Positions 10,686 through 21,492 of a stretch of DNA of 64,000 nucleotides are shown piece by piece. Below the pieces are notes generated by a model that worked only from the letters and a program-made list of their open reading frames with translations, was not told the DNA's origin and ran no database searches. How positions within the stretch are numbered: position 1 is the stretch's first letter; every line of letters begins with the position of its first letter. Made by a program: the position numbers and the translations under genes. This DNA comes from Arthrobotrys musiformis (Eukaryota > Ascomycota > Orbiliomycetes > Orbiliales > Orbiliaceae), in contig JAVHJL010000003.1 in assembly GCA_036971715.1 (NCBI GenBank), forward strand, positions 1,116,001 to 1,180,000, given 5' to 3'.

Positions 10686-12321
10686 TTCCCAACAACCTTA
10701 AGTTGTTGATTCTTCTTCTTCTCACTGGTAGTATCCTTCGGCAACTCCTTCGTGAACGGCAAGAACTCCGGGTTTCCGGGTAGGTACTTCTGCAGAACCT
10801 TTGGAACATTAAATCCCTAAAAACACACACAAAATTAATCACCATTCACACAAGTTAGCCATTTAGAGGGGGTTAATATACCTCAGGCGTCTGGTAATTC
10901 TCCAAAATACAGCACATAGCCCTCTCCGTCGCCGTCAACGTCGAGTTCAAAGCGTGAACATACTTCTTCACCGTATCCGTCTGCGTCTTCGCTCCGTACC
11001 GGATCTCCAAGCTCCTGCTCTGATAATCCGTACAATTGCTGCAGGAGACTAACTCCTTGTATTCACCCTGGAACGGGAACCATGCTTCCAGATCGTACTT
11101 TTTGGAGGCAGCATTGTTCAGCGCTCCGCTGACGATGGCGACGACGCGGTAGGGGAGACCCAGGGATTGGTAGAACTCCTCAGAGTAACTGATCATTTTG
11201 TCGAATTCCTCCCAGGACTTTTCGGGATCGCAGAGGACGAATTGTTCGACCTTCTCGAACTGGTGGACGCGGAAGATACCCCAGGCGTCTTTGCCGTGGG
11301 AGCCGGCTTCGCGACGGTAGCAGCTGGAGAAACCTGCGTAGCGTTTGGGGACGTCGGCGGTGGTGAACCATTCGTCCGCGTGAAGGGCGGAGATGGGTTG
11401 CTCGGAGGTGGCGATAAGGTATTTTTCATCATCGCCGTCGACGACTTTGTAGAGTTCCTCGTCGAATTGTTCGAGTTGGGCGGTTTTGGCCATGTATTCT
11501 TTATTCATGAACTGTGGGGTGGAAATCGGAGTATAACCCTTGTTCATCAGGAATTCGAGACCGTAGTTGATGAGAGCCTGGTTGAGGAGGAGACCCCACA
11601 TCTTCAAGAAGTATCCTCTGTGGCCAACGATCTTTGCTCCACGTTCTGGGTCGTATCCATCGAGTCTTGTCAAGACTTCGTGATGGGAGAGGATCCCGTC
11701 CTTCGCCTCGACGGTGGTGCCCTCGGGCTTCCATTCTCGTATTAAAGCATTATTGTCCTCGTTATCGCTGACGGGGACGCTGTCGTGGACAAAGTTACCG
11801 ATGGTGGAGAGCTTGCGGTTTAGTTCCACCTCGGCCTGTTTGGCGATAACCTCCAGCTCCTTCTTCTCCTTCTCCAGGGAGATCTTTAGCTGGAGGAATT
11901 CGGTAGCATCCTCCTTGGCCTAGACATATCCCACCCGCTATATCAGCAACAGACCATAAATAATAGTAAAGAAGATGTAAACCACCTTCTTACGAAGCCC
12001 AATCTGCTTCTGTGCATCATTGATCTTTGCACCGGTCTGAGTAACGGCATAGGTAGCTAATCCCCAACATCAGCATTCTGACCCCCATATCCACCGGCTA
12101 CCATCAAACAAATCTACCTTCTCGAGAAGCCTTAAAGAGTGCAATAACAGCATCGACATCCTCGACCGGCTTGTGTCTCCTCCTCTGCGACTCACGGATC
12201 GCCTCTGGGTCGCCACCACGCTCCTATAGTCTCGAATAAGCATAATCCGGGGTAAACGATGCCAATGTATCGGTGGAAAACAGATGTAGCATACAGTAAT
12301 GAAGGAATTGACGTCGAGCAT
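10673..12321 (-). CDS. SES1: Cytosolic serine--tRNA ligase (SerRS), 461 aa
   Basis: Class II aminoacyl-tRNA synthetase that charges tRNA-Ser with serine in the cytosol. Five exons: 12321-12295, 12223-12118, 12056-11986, 11919-10882 and 10816-10673. The introns are short and all phases close. The N-terminal part (MLDVNSFIT, then GGDPEAIRESQ) begins the tRNA-binding coiled-coil arm, with an AKEDATEF..LEKEKKELE heptad stretch around residues 69-95. The core shows TSEQPISALH (about 239-248), motif 2 FSSCYRREAGSHGKDAWGIF (about 266-285) and motif 3 NSTLTATERAMCCILENYQ (about 391-409). The basic C-terminal tail ends ..KVVGKKQA. Length matches yeast Ses1. A TGACTCA site lies 377 bases upstream. The 3' end is part of a duplicated segment (8688-9300). 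Confidence 0.95.
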
Positions 12322-12956
12322 ATTGTTTTTTCTTATTGTCTGTTATGTGAGGTAATAGTTAGTACAAAGGAAGAAAGAAAGATGCAAGACCATGCAAGTG
12401 GCATGCAGAAAGTCGCGCAGCTGGAAACTAAGATAACAAACCTACTTGACGATAAAAGATAGTTAAGTTATATCAACCTCTGGAAAAATAGAACGATCGA
12501 AAACCGATAAAGCCGTTCCAAACTAATCGTCTCCCTTAAATTCCCTGCGATCCGAAAAATCGTATGTATTGTATACAATTCCAATGCGATGCGATGTTTG
12601 GTGAGCGATGAAGTGAACAGTCAAAGAAAGAGAAGAAGAGGAAGAAGAAGAAGCAGAGGGGCCGATTTTCCCCACCAAATAAAATGGAGGGGCCCTTTGA
12701 CTCAACTCGTTTTACCCGCGCGCTTATCTCCGACTCCCGTTCGGGGTTAACTAGCCGCTCCATCCAATCCCAATCCAAACATCTCCGATTTCAATTCCCA
12801 AAACCAACCTTCAACTCCCGAAACCCATTCTTCTTCAAAACATCTACACCCTCCAAATACACCCGGTTTTCCACAAAACCCCAGGTCTATTCACAAGGTA
12901 CTTCTCATCCATAGCCATAACGCTGCAATCGCTAACTAAACAATGGCAATAGAACA
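12322..12956. other. Divergent promoter region between SerRS and the complex I subunit
   Basis: No conserved gene is seen. The part near 12622-12656 is a GAA-rich purine tract. A reading frame at 12684-12914 ends with a presequence-like stretch but cannot be spliced in frame to the gene at 12957, so this DNA is more likely leader and promoter. GTACTT at 12900 and AATAG at 12952 could bound a 5' UTR intron. Confidence 0.5.
12698..12704. promoter_or_regulatory. Candidate CPC1/Gcn4 site TGACTCA
   Basis: A perfect 7-base TGACTCA lies in the shared promoter, 377 bases upstream of the SerRS start codon. Gcn4/CPC1-type bZIP factors bind this sequence and drive aminoacyl-tRNA synthetase genes under amino acid starvation in fungi. 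A single 7-mer can occur by chance, so the role is only suggested. Confidence 0.35.
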
Positions 12957-13202
12957 ATGGCCGGCGCACACGGCCCCCGTCCAGGTCCAGGCGGACACCC
13001 AATCCACATCCACCCCGCCAGACCGCTCTACCGATTCTTCGCCACAGGATTAGGCGCCAGCATGTGGTTCTTCGTACGTTCCATTCCCCTCGATACAAAA
13101 TCTCCATTAAAAACTAACGGAAACCGGGGATAATAGTTGATGTACAGAGCGAAGAAGGACGGCGCGGTATTACTCGGTTTGAAGCACCCGTGGGATCATT
13201 GA
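12957..13202 (+). CDS. Complex I subunit, NDUFB2-like, 60 aa
   Basis: Two exons, 12957-13073 and 13137-13202, with donor GTACGT and acceptor AATAG, phase 0. The product starts MAGAHGPRPGPGG, then has HPARPLYRFF, one membrane segment around TGLGASMWFFLMYRA, and the end LLGLKHPWDH. This layout (basic N-terminus, MWF membrane helix, YR..D...LLG..HPW) is that of the small membrane-arm subunit related to human NDUFB2, which sits in the inner mitochondrial membrane as an accessory part of NADH:ubiquinone oxidoreductase. The start was chosen as the first ATG in frame. An upstream 5' UTR intron is possible. Family assignment is from memory of fungal homologues and is moderately sure; the gene itself is solid. 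Confidence 0.7.
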
Positions 13203-13672
13203 ACTTCTTTTCAGCGGACTTTTTGATACAAAGTAAATAATGGCTTAGATCCGGGTGGGACTGGAAGGGAGGCCGGCTTGTGGATCTCGAAATCCGATGC
13301 CGGTAATACCGATTTGTACATTTTTCAACATCATATATTGGATATTTTTTGTATAAAAGAGAGATTTCAAAGTCTTTTTTATCAGCGATGGGTTTCCGTA
13401 TATATACCAAATCCGAGCAAGACAGAAACGGATGAAAGAGAGAACAAATCAAAGGAAACCCCCAAATAGCGAAATCCTAAATGCAGCGATTGCTTCCATT
13501 TCAAAAAAGAATGAGTACTACAGAATACGCCATGAATCAAATACCATCCATTCCACAAACTCATCGAAAGAATAAAGAATATATCCTTTAGCAAGAAAAA
13601 GCCAGGCGAAAAAAAGCGAATGACACGCCACCCACACCAATAACATGAAACCGAAGACAAAAACACCGCTTT
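13203..13672. other. 3' intergenic region between convergent genes
   Basis: About 470 bases between the stops of the complex I subunit (+) and Rvs161 (-). It is AT-rich and holds no conserved reading frame, consistent with two facing 3' UTRs. Confidence 0.6.
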
Positions 13673-14706
13673 TTATGCACCTCCCGCAATACTCAAATCT
13701 CTAATCTCCTGCAACACCTGCTCCACCCTGGAATCTAGGTGTCCCTGCGCGTACTCCTCCCGTGTATTGGCGTCCAAATACTGCTGCACCTGCGCCATCC
13801 GCGAGTACGCCTCGGCGCAGAATCTCAGTTGGATTTTGACCAGTGCTTCGAACGACGGGTCGAGGTACGGTACTCTCAGTTCGATCAGCTTGGGTAGTTC
13901 GGTTTGCAGCTGGTCGTTCAGGGCTTCGTAGACTTCTTTGGCCATTTGTGCTTCTTTTTCCGCCTGTTTTTAACCAAAGTATTAGTTTTTGAACTTAAAC
14001 AAAAGGTGGAGGATTGTGAATATGGATAGAGCTTACCCTCGGCAGCTTTGTGGGGTCCTGGTCCGGCTTCTCAACCAGCTTCTTCACCTTACTCCGCATA
14101 GCATCGTAATCAAGCAGCTTGTTATTACGCTTCTTGATGCCTGTTCCCTTATTAGCCTCATCACTCCCAAATAAAAGGAACGAAAAGAAAAGAAAAGAAA
14201 AGAAAAGAAAAGAAAAGAAAAGAAAAGAAAAGAAAAAAAAAATGAAGGGAGCATACACTCATTAATATCGGGAAAGTAAGCACAAAACCTCGAAATGGGT
14301 TCCAAAACCGTAGTCCTGTACGGCCCATCGAGCGCCTTGATAGTCTCCACATCCAACTCCTCAACCGCCTGCCGATAACTCCGACTAACCCCATCCCTAG
14401 CCCCGCTATCCCCATAAAACGAATCGATCGTTTCCGCAATCCTCATCTGCGACGCCGTCATCGCCCGCAACGAATCCAAATACCCCTTCGCCTCCTTCTG
14501 CAGATTATTCGCCGCTGCCTCCATCACGCGGAACCGACGCTCTTCGACTTCGTACTCTCGGTCGTTGGTGCGTTCGATTTGGCCGGCTTTCATCATCACC
14601 TGGGTCGTGGCCCTGTTGACGGTTTTCTTGAAGCCTGGGGATTGGGAGATTAGATGTGGATTAGAGCGAGATTGTGAGGGAAAGGTGACGTACCTGCCCA
14701 ACTCAT
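13673..14706 (-). CDS. RVS161: BAR-domain protein Rvs161 (amphiphysin family), 261 aa
   Basis: Four exons: 14706-14694 (only 13 bases), 14634-14257, 14140-14037 and 13963-13673. Phases close to a 261-aa protein, close to yeast Rvs161 (265 aa). It begins MSWAGFKKTVNRATTQV. The BAR helices include EVEERRFRVMEAAANNLQKE, the signature EAKGYLDSLRAMTASQ, and LRVPYLDPSFEALVKIQLRF near the C-terminus. There is no SH3 domain, which separates it from Rvs167. The family forms a curved dimer (with Rvs167 in yeast) that drives membrane scission in endocytosis at cortical actin patches. Intron 2 contains a long CTTTT pentanucleotide repeat. The exon 2/3 junction creates a Cys (DINE-C-IKKRN), the only in-frame choice found. 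Confidence 0.95.
14177..14237. repeat. AAAAG/CTTTT pentanucleotide microsatellite inside the Rvs161 intron
   Basis: About eleven AAAAG units on the plus strand (TTTTC on the coding strand) fill the middle of the 116-base intron 2. They lie about 37 bases upstream of the acceptor at 14141, so they form an extended polypyrimidine tract for that splice site. Confidence 0.85.
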
Positions 14707-16088
14707 CTTGACGGTATTTTTCTCTTCTTCGACAAAAGCGAACTGGTTTCTGTCGATCCCTTAGGAAACGTGGGGAGGTTGAAGTGAGGGATCTGGAATG
14801 GCAGATAGCTTGGTTGGTTGGTGGGAGGGAGTGGTTGTGCGATGCTTTGAGTGGGTATGTGGTTGTAATTAAGTAGTAGGTATAGCTCAGGAACCGGAAC
14901 TGTGTTGCGGGCGGCGGGCAGCGGGGCGGACCGGATAAGCGTGGAAATTTGAGAAGGGGGGAAGCAATCAATCGGCTCGTTCGAGATCCGGGGGACTGCA
15001 GCTAGTTGTATCCAATATATCTATATCTCCCGCAAGGTGAGGACGAGGATGAGAGAGAAGAGAGGAAAGAGAAGCCAGAAATTGGAGGGAGGTCAGCTTT
15101 GTTCGTTTCGGGCGTTAATATAACGTTTGTTGGGTTTCTCGGAATACGGAATCAAAGGCATGACGTTGGCCCCTGCAAACCTCCAAAATCCCTGCCGGCT
15201 GAGCTGAGCCACTTGTGCGGCGAGGCGCAGTCCGCTGACGATAACCCTACACTGAAGATATCGATATGTATACAGTTGTATCGGGTATATCGATATTCAA
15301 CTTTGCCACCTCCCCTATCAATATCTCTAGGTCTAGATTTATAGGGATATAAAGCAAGTGCCCCATAGAATTAGATGTATGTGTGTATACGACCTGTTGT
15401 TCAGATATCAATATCAATCAATGGAGACCCCTCGAGGCTGGCACATTTAACCCTCACAAACGTTAAACTGTACATTCCTCAGCCGCAGACCGTTCAAACA
15501 CAAGCAATCCCTCGAGAATGCTAAGTATAGCTCCCGCCGAGTATAGCAATCCATCCGAAAGGGTTCTTCTTTGTTTGTCTAGTACGAGGCTTATAGATCC
15601 AGAGCACTTGGTGGGATATCACTTCCACTACCATACACCAGACGAACCAATTCATCACTCTCAAAAGTAACCCTTCGATTCCTTTCCTTTCCATTCGAAT
15701 CCATAATCCTAAAATTTCCTCCAAGGTATACCATAAAAAACCAATAAACCCTCCCAAACGACGCCATTTTTACCATAATCCATAAAAGTAAAAGAAAAAG
15801 AGAGAAAAGAAAAGAAGAAGAAAAGGCCGAGTTACCACTATTTACACACATAAAAGAATCCAGAATCGCTCACGCTGCATGTTTCTGTCGCCATCATTAA
15901 TGAGGACCCAGGAGTTAAACAACAGTTAAAAAAAGAATAAAAAGAAACAGGTTTCATCTAAAGCGTTAGCAAACAAAAGCCCACGACAGGCCCATTTACA
16001 AAGTGTGTATCCTTAGTGACAGAATTTCCGAGAGGAAAACAAAAAAGAGCGAAAGTGAGAGGGAGGGAGGTGTTTGCTCCAACTGAGT
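14707..16088. other. Intergenic, Rvs161 promoter and AMPK-beta 3' region
   Basis: No gene is supported in 1.4 kb. A GA-rich stretch lies near 15040-15090. Two ATATCGATAT palindromes stand at about 15257 and 15288. Short frames at 15521-15851 look like shadows. Confidence 0.55.
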
Positions 16089-17372
16089 TCAATCGTCTGA
16101 TGTCGAGGTTGCCTTGTACAGAATCGTACTGACGTACTATACGATCTCCATTAACATATATACCATTTTAAAAAAGGAAAAAGGAAAAAGGAAAAAGGAT
16201 ATAGGGGGACCAACCTTCTTCTTATACCTAGTAGTAGCACTGATAGCCAACACCTGATTCCTGATCGAACTCGTCGCCAAATGGTTCAAAACAACATGAT
16301 TCGGAATCGGCAAAACACTACTATCATCACGTATCGTATTCGCACCGTTCAAAATAACCTTACTAAGGATCATAGGCAACGATGGCGGCGGCGGTAACTG
16401 CGAATCAAAGTTTCTACCGTACTGCTCCTGTTTCTCTTCCAAATCCTCCAGGAACGCCGGTATTTCGGAGGTATACCGTCTGGCCGGCTGGACTTGGGCT
16501 TGGATGAACGAGTTGTTGGTGCTGTTTAACATATTTTGAGGCGGTTCCGGTGCTCGCTCTGCGGCGGAAACGGTGGATAATTGCCGCTCCAGCGGTGGGA
16601 GGTCATCTGCTATTACTTCAATGTAGTTTACTAGGATACCGGCGGCATCGACAGCTGTAGGATATATGTCCGAAATCCTCATCTGGCCGTCGACCAAGAA
16701 TTTTAGATGATGGGTACCGGGTGGTAATGGTACGACAGTAGATAAATGACCCTCGTTTCTGATAAGTCTGAACTTCTTCTTCCAACCGGAGAATGTACCC
16801 GTGACGTAAACCTTCTTACCCCCTTCGGTCCATTCGATGGTAGTGGGGATGGCTTTTGTGTCATCGATGTTCATCTCGTCGAGTTCGACGGTATCTACTG
16901 TTGTGGCGCTGCCGAAGCTGCCCCTTCGACGGGACGGAGTAGGCACATCGACGCTGATGATTGTATCAATCTTGTCCGGGACGCTGGGGTCCTGGATGGA
17001 CATTTTGGGAACGGAGGCACCGGTTATGTCCATTGTCCGCAGCGGGGACGGTTCCATGGATGGGGTGGCCGAGATGCTGATATCGAGGAGCTTTTCGGCA
17101 GCGGCAGAGGAGGGGGTATTGAAGCCCCGGGTGGGAGGAATGTCGGCACTGAGGAGGACGCCGTGGTCCTGGGTGGTAGATGTGGTGGGAGCAGCCTTGA
17201 GAGGGGCAGCTGAGAGGGAGTTCTTCCTTTGTGGCGGGCGACGGGTATGGTGGGTTCCTGAGGAGTGGGGGAAGTGGTGATGGTGGGACCGATCAGAGCG
17301 GGAGGAGCTGGAACTACCAGGCTGCGAGCCAGTCAGGCCGGACTGGCCCTCCTGCGATTGAGTGTTTCCCAT
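16089..17372 (-). CDS. GAL83: SNF1/AMPK beta subunit, 401 aa
   Basis: Two exons, 17372-16215 and 16136-16089, joined at phase 0; the last exon encodes YVSTILYKATSTSDD. The N-terminus MGNTQS carries Gly-2 for N-myristoylation. A long disordered Ser/His/Pro-rich region follows, with HHHH and RRPPQRK patches. The glycogen-binding domain (CBM48) spans about residues 176-255, with TTIEWTEGGKKVYVTGTFSG, GWKKK and LPPGTHHLKFLVDG. The C-terminal ASC domain (about 315-401) holds LPPPPSLPMILSKVILN and HVVLNHLATSSIRNQVLAI and binds the alpha and gamma subunits. The protein is the scaffold of the energy-sensing kinase and sets its location. Fungi differ in how many beta genes they carry (SIP1, SIP2 and GAL83 in yeast), so the symbol stands for the family. 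Confidence 0.93.
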
Positions 17373-17719
17373 CTTTGCCTTCTTTTCCCTGCCTTCTGCC
17401 TGTCGTGTCGTGTCTTGTCTTTCCTTGTGCGAGCCAAAGTGGAGTCTACGAGCAGCTGTGAGCTGGTGAGCTGGTGAGCTGTTGAGCTGGTGGGAAGTGC
17501 CTGGGGGGAGGTTTAGCTAACATGCGTCTGTGGTTGGGTTGGGTTTGGGTTGGTGCCGGTTGGATGGCTTGGGGCTGCGGCTTGGCGTTCACTTCCAACT
17601 TCACAGTATTTTACTATCGTATGGATTCAATGGAATGTCATCACGACATCGGAAAGGCATTCGGTTTGGAGATAGCGTCTGTAGAAGATACTTCATCTGC
17701 AAGTCACTAGTCTATCTTT

Positions 17720-17753
<34 letters not shown>

Positions 17754-18285
17754 GCAGTGGGCAGTGGCTAGTGCCGGTCCGGGTATGGTGACCTTTGGCA
17801 TCATGCAGGCCAGCGCAGAGACTCGATATAAAAACCATGCATTTACATAGTACAGAATTTCCAAAAAAAATTGAATAAAGGAGCGAATCTCGGTTTAGAT
17901 TCCAATTCGCAGTTTTGTCCATTAAACTCCAAACTAGATTCGATCAAGTATTTGCGTATTCTCGTTGGGGGTAATATTATATTTGTCAGGCGGGGTTGTT
18001 CCGGGTGTCTGTATGCACGCGACTGAATCGAGACACTCGAGACTACAGAAACATTCCTGTGCACATGTATTATATCGATCGATCACAGGGGGTCCGTGAA
18101 TGCTCATATAACCTCACCACACACCTCAAAAAACAAATCTAAATTATAAGGGCAGGTAAAGTACGTACTAGTCAGCCGGAAAAGGGATAAAAGGGAAGAA
18201 GGTCGGATGGATCTTACCGTCTCCGAGATCTAGACTTATCCGTATGAAACTTATGAGACCGACCTGAAATATCTTTGGACGCAAA
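17373..18285. other. Intergenic promoter region
   Basis: About 0.9 kb between the divergent AMPK-beta and TM-protein genes. GT/GGTTTGGG-rich sequence at 17525-17560 and a T-rich tract at 17718-17740 are seen. No coding potential is supported. Confidence 0.55.
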
Positions 18286-18958
18286 ATGACGGTGGGCGAT
18301 ATCCTGCTCATACCGCTGCGGTTCGGGCTGTCGGTCTTCCTGTTCTTGATATCGCCTCTGACGGCCCTGCTGGCCTACTTTTTCGATCTGGCGGTTGACG
18401 TCCTCCGGCTGCCGCTGTGGCTGGTGCACAAGGTCGAGGTACGTTCCTCCTTCATATTACTTAAATTTATAGATATATGTATGAAATTATATACCAACAA
18501 TACACACATCAAATGTAATACAGATATTATACATCTACCTGGGAATAGCGGCACTAGCTGGCCTCTCCCTCGGCCTCATCTTCTCCTTCTTCGCCTCCTT
18601 CATCTTCTCGGCCCTCAACCTCGACCACCAGGGGATAGATATGAAACACTCTCCTCCCCCTCCCGTCCCGTCAGACACAAAACGGCGGCGACGGCGGTCT
18701 CTACTGCTCACAGGCCCATCATTCGAGTCAAGGGTCGACAGCGGGTTCGATATTGACATTGACATTATAGAAGAAGAAGTGGTGGAAACATCCTCGTACT
18801 CTTTGAGTCCGACGTCTTTATCACCTGATTTGATGGTGTCCCCGTCGCTGTTCAGGGGTGATGTCGGCAGACAGCGGATATTTCCTATTATGGAGGAGGA
18901 GGACGAGCATGAGGATGAAGTCAGGGGGAGGAAAGGGAGGGGCAAGAAGCGGTCTTGA
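18286..18958 (+). CDS. Uncharacterised two-segment membrane protein with charged tail, 195 aa
   Basis: Two exons, 18286-18438 and 18524-18958; donor GTACGT, acceptor ACAG, phase 0. Residues 5-45 (ILLIPLRFGLSVFLFLISPL, then LLAYFFDLAVDVLRLPLWLV) and 52-80 (ILYIYLGIAALAGLSLGLIF, then SFFASFIFSAL) form two long hydrophobic stretches. These could be hairpins rather than single spans. The last 105 residues are soluble and disordered, with PPPPP, a KRRRRR cluster, an acidic IDIDIDIIEEE run and a basic end (RGRKGRGKKRS). The shape resembles fungal lipid-droplet or ER-shaping proteins of the promethin/LDO type, but no motif proves it. I do not recognise the family with confidence. Confidence 0.7.
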
Positions 18959-20352
18959 TCATATTCAATTCAATCAAAAACATTCCCTGCTGGACGAGTA
19001 AATCCATCCACAATCAATATTCATCATCTCTATTTTTCCGAATATTAATCGATAAACGAGCATTGGCCGGGCCGAGAGTTAATCAAATTGATTAATCACC
19101 CGGCCTCGTGGCGAACGTTACGTTTGGCAAAGAAGTATCCGCGGAATCGAGACGGCAATAAACTCGGTTCTTGGGAACACTATATTGGAGAATAACTTCC
19201 GCCATGCAGGAACCTCGAACATGGCTATATATAGTGCCGCGAGATCAGTGGCGGCATGCACCACCGATCACAAATTAAATTAATTGGCATTGTAATGGAC
19301 GCCAAGGAGGAGGAAACCCGGTAACAATAACGCTATTGTAGTGCCATCGAGGGGAATTAAAGATGTATATCTAATGTGAAGTCTATATCAGGCAGTCAAA
19401 GTGAATTCAACGGTGTGGCTTTTGGGGCATGCAGGCCAGCTGTATCGTGGACTCCAATTTAAACCGGCCAACTTAATTATAACCATATCGACAAACCCTC
19501 CTCACGACAGCCTTCACAGGAATTAATCTTAAGAGAACAATGAAATTTGCACTTTGTATCGTAATACAGCTTGCCGTCTGGTATAAATAAATATAAATGT
19601 GAAATTAGAGTGGATATGGTGCTGTGTCGATGGACCCCGCCAGCAGGTGCCTGTTCTGTTCTAGTTGGTAGACTTATCGATAGCGTGGTTATCGCCGGCC
19701 CAGAACAGAATTAATATTCGAATGCATGCAAACGCTCGTCATCCGTCGACGCACGCGATGCTCTGCGTCTCCCAACATCGTATACTATTCCCGTTCGATC
19801 TCGAGAGTAGTAGCATCAGGTTGACATCACAGGCCGTTCATTCTGGTCCGGGCGTCGATTCTGGAGGATGACGTTTGCGTGGGTCATTTTTCGCCACGAA
19901 TTCTTTCCCCCTCTACGTATAGTATGATGGTAGCAAAAAAAAAGCAGGGAAGCGGGCAGCCAACCAACAGCAACTGCAACTGCAAATCAAACGAGCGAAG
20001 ACCCTGGCGAAGAATGCAAGCTAAGATTCGATTCGAGGTTTGATGCAGGACAGCTGGTCGAGAAATCTCTGCATCACCGAGTGTGCTAGTATTCCGCAAT
20101 GAGGAGGAGTTAAACAAAGTCTGTTACATGTGATAGTAGCAAGACCCCACCAGCTCTTTTCTTAGAGAACCAAAATATATTAACTTAAACCCTCGTTTGA
20201 CCACTTTCTCTCCTCTCCCTCCTCCTACTCTCCTACTCTCCTCCTTCACTTACTTGCTACTACTATCATCATCTCAAGACGAATCGTCAGACCATAAGTA
20301 CTTAGTTAAGACTTCTTTTCTATTGTTGTTATTATCATCATCATCATACAAA
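18959..20352. other. Intergenic, 3' of the TM protein and Yop1 promoter
   Basis: About 1.4 kb without a supportable gene. TTAATCAATTTGATTAATCA-type AT palindromes stand at about 19080-19100. A CT-rich tract at 20205-20262 directly precedes the Yop1 start and is likely promoter or leader. Confidence 0.55.
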
Positions 20353-21492
20353 ATGGCTTTCCAGGAGAAGCTACAGGTATATTCTACCCCACCACACCAC
20401 CGGTGGACCGTCTGGAACACTGTCTCGTGCCATGCTTCTCGTCATCTCTTCTAACATCTCGTAGGCTCAATTCCAAAATGGTGTCGCCCAATTTGACGAC
20501 CAGGTTCGTTCTCTCCTATACTCCCGAGTAGCAGTATTTGTATTGTCTGTGCACTGCTAACTCTTGACCTCTAGCTCTCCAAATACCCCTATCTCGTTAA
20601 CTTCGAGAAGCAAACCAGTCCGTTCCCTTTTTCTCTCTCACCGAATCCACCTCTTATCCTTATCCTAACTTGATGTTTTTTCCGAAACGATAGATGTTCC
20701 AAAGACATACGTCATTGGAGGTGTCGGGTGAGCAAATCCTTTATCCCTAATACAATACCCCTCCCCAAGAAACACCCCCTGCTAACTCTTTATCATACAG
20801 CTTTTTGTACTTCGTCTTGATCTTCTTTAACTTGGGAGGCCAACTTCTGGTCAACCTCGCTGGTTTCGTTATTCCTGCATACTACTCTCTTCAGGTGAAT
20901 TTCCCTCTACATTTTTTTTTAAAACGAAAAAAAGGATGCATCTCGACCTACCCGAGAAAATTCGGACTAGGGGAAACGAGATAAGGCTATCTATCGATGG
21001 AAAAGTACTTTTTTTAAACTAACATCCGACCCTTTCCTGCACTAGGCTCTATTCACCACCCAGCAAGCTGACGACACCCAATGGTTGACCTACTGGGTTT
21101 GCTTCTCCTTCCTCAGGTAAAAAACAAAAAGCCCCTCCTCTACCGAGACATTTAGGCGAAAGAGCAAATATCCCTCTTTGACGTCACATGACCTCCAAAC
21201 CGGGAAGCTTGAACCTCCATGCATAAAAAAAAAAAACCATACTAACCACACTTTTTTACTGTCAACTAGTGTCCTTGAAGCCGGTCTCGACCTCACCTAC
21301 TGGTTCCCATTCTACTACCTCTTCAAGTTCGCCTTCATCCTCTGGCTCGCCCTCCCACAGTTCAGCGGTGCCCAGATCCTCTTCCGCAACGCTCTTTACC
21401 CACTCTTCGCCCGCTACTTCAAGAACCAGGGTGCTGGATCTGCTGGCTTCCGTGCTAAGGCCGATGCTGCTGAGAAGCCACACACCAACTAA
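20353..21492 (+). CDS. YOP1: ER-shaping protein Yop1 (REEP5/DP1/HVA22 family), 175 aa
   Basis: Seven exons: 20353-20376, 20465-20503, 20575-20617, 20694-20727, 20801-20894, 21046-21116 and 21270-21492. Phases close to 175 codons plus stop; yeast Yop1 has 180. The protein reads MAFQEKLQ, then LSKYPYLVNFEKQTNVPKTY, the first hydrophobic hairpin (FLYFVLIFFNLGGQLLVNLA), then WLTYWVCFSFLSVLEAGLDL and YWFPFYYLFKFAFILWLALP, the classic TB2/DP1 signature, and an amphipathic C-terminal helix region. These reticulon-like hairpins wedge into the outer leaflet of tubular ER and bend it. The gene is cut into very small exons at the 5' end (24, 39, 43 and 34 bases). Confidence 0.95.

Noticed and set aside
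11167..11745. 192-codon plus-strand frame
   Set aside because: Antisense shadow of the SerRS catalytic exon.
12684..12914. Reading frame ending in a mitochondrial-presequence-like stretch, as a first exon of the complex I subunit
   Set aside because: Splicing CACAAG to AACAATGG puts the downstream exon in the wrong frame, and the ATG at 12957 gives a complete family-like protein.
16746..17280. Two long plus-strand frames
   Set aside because: Antisense shadows of the AMPK beta coding exon.
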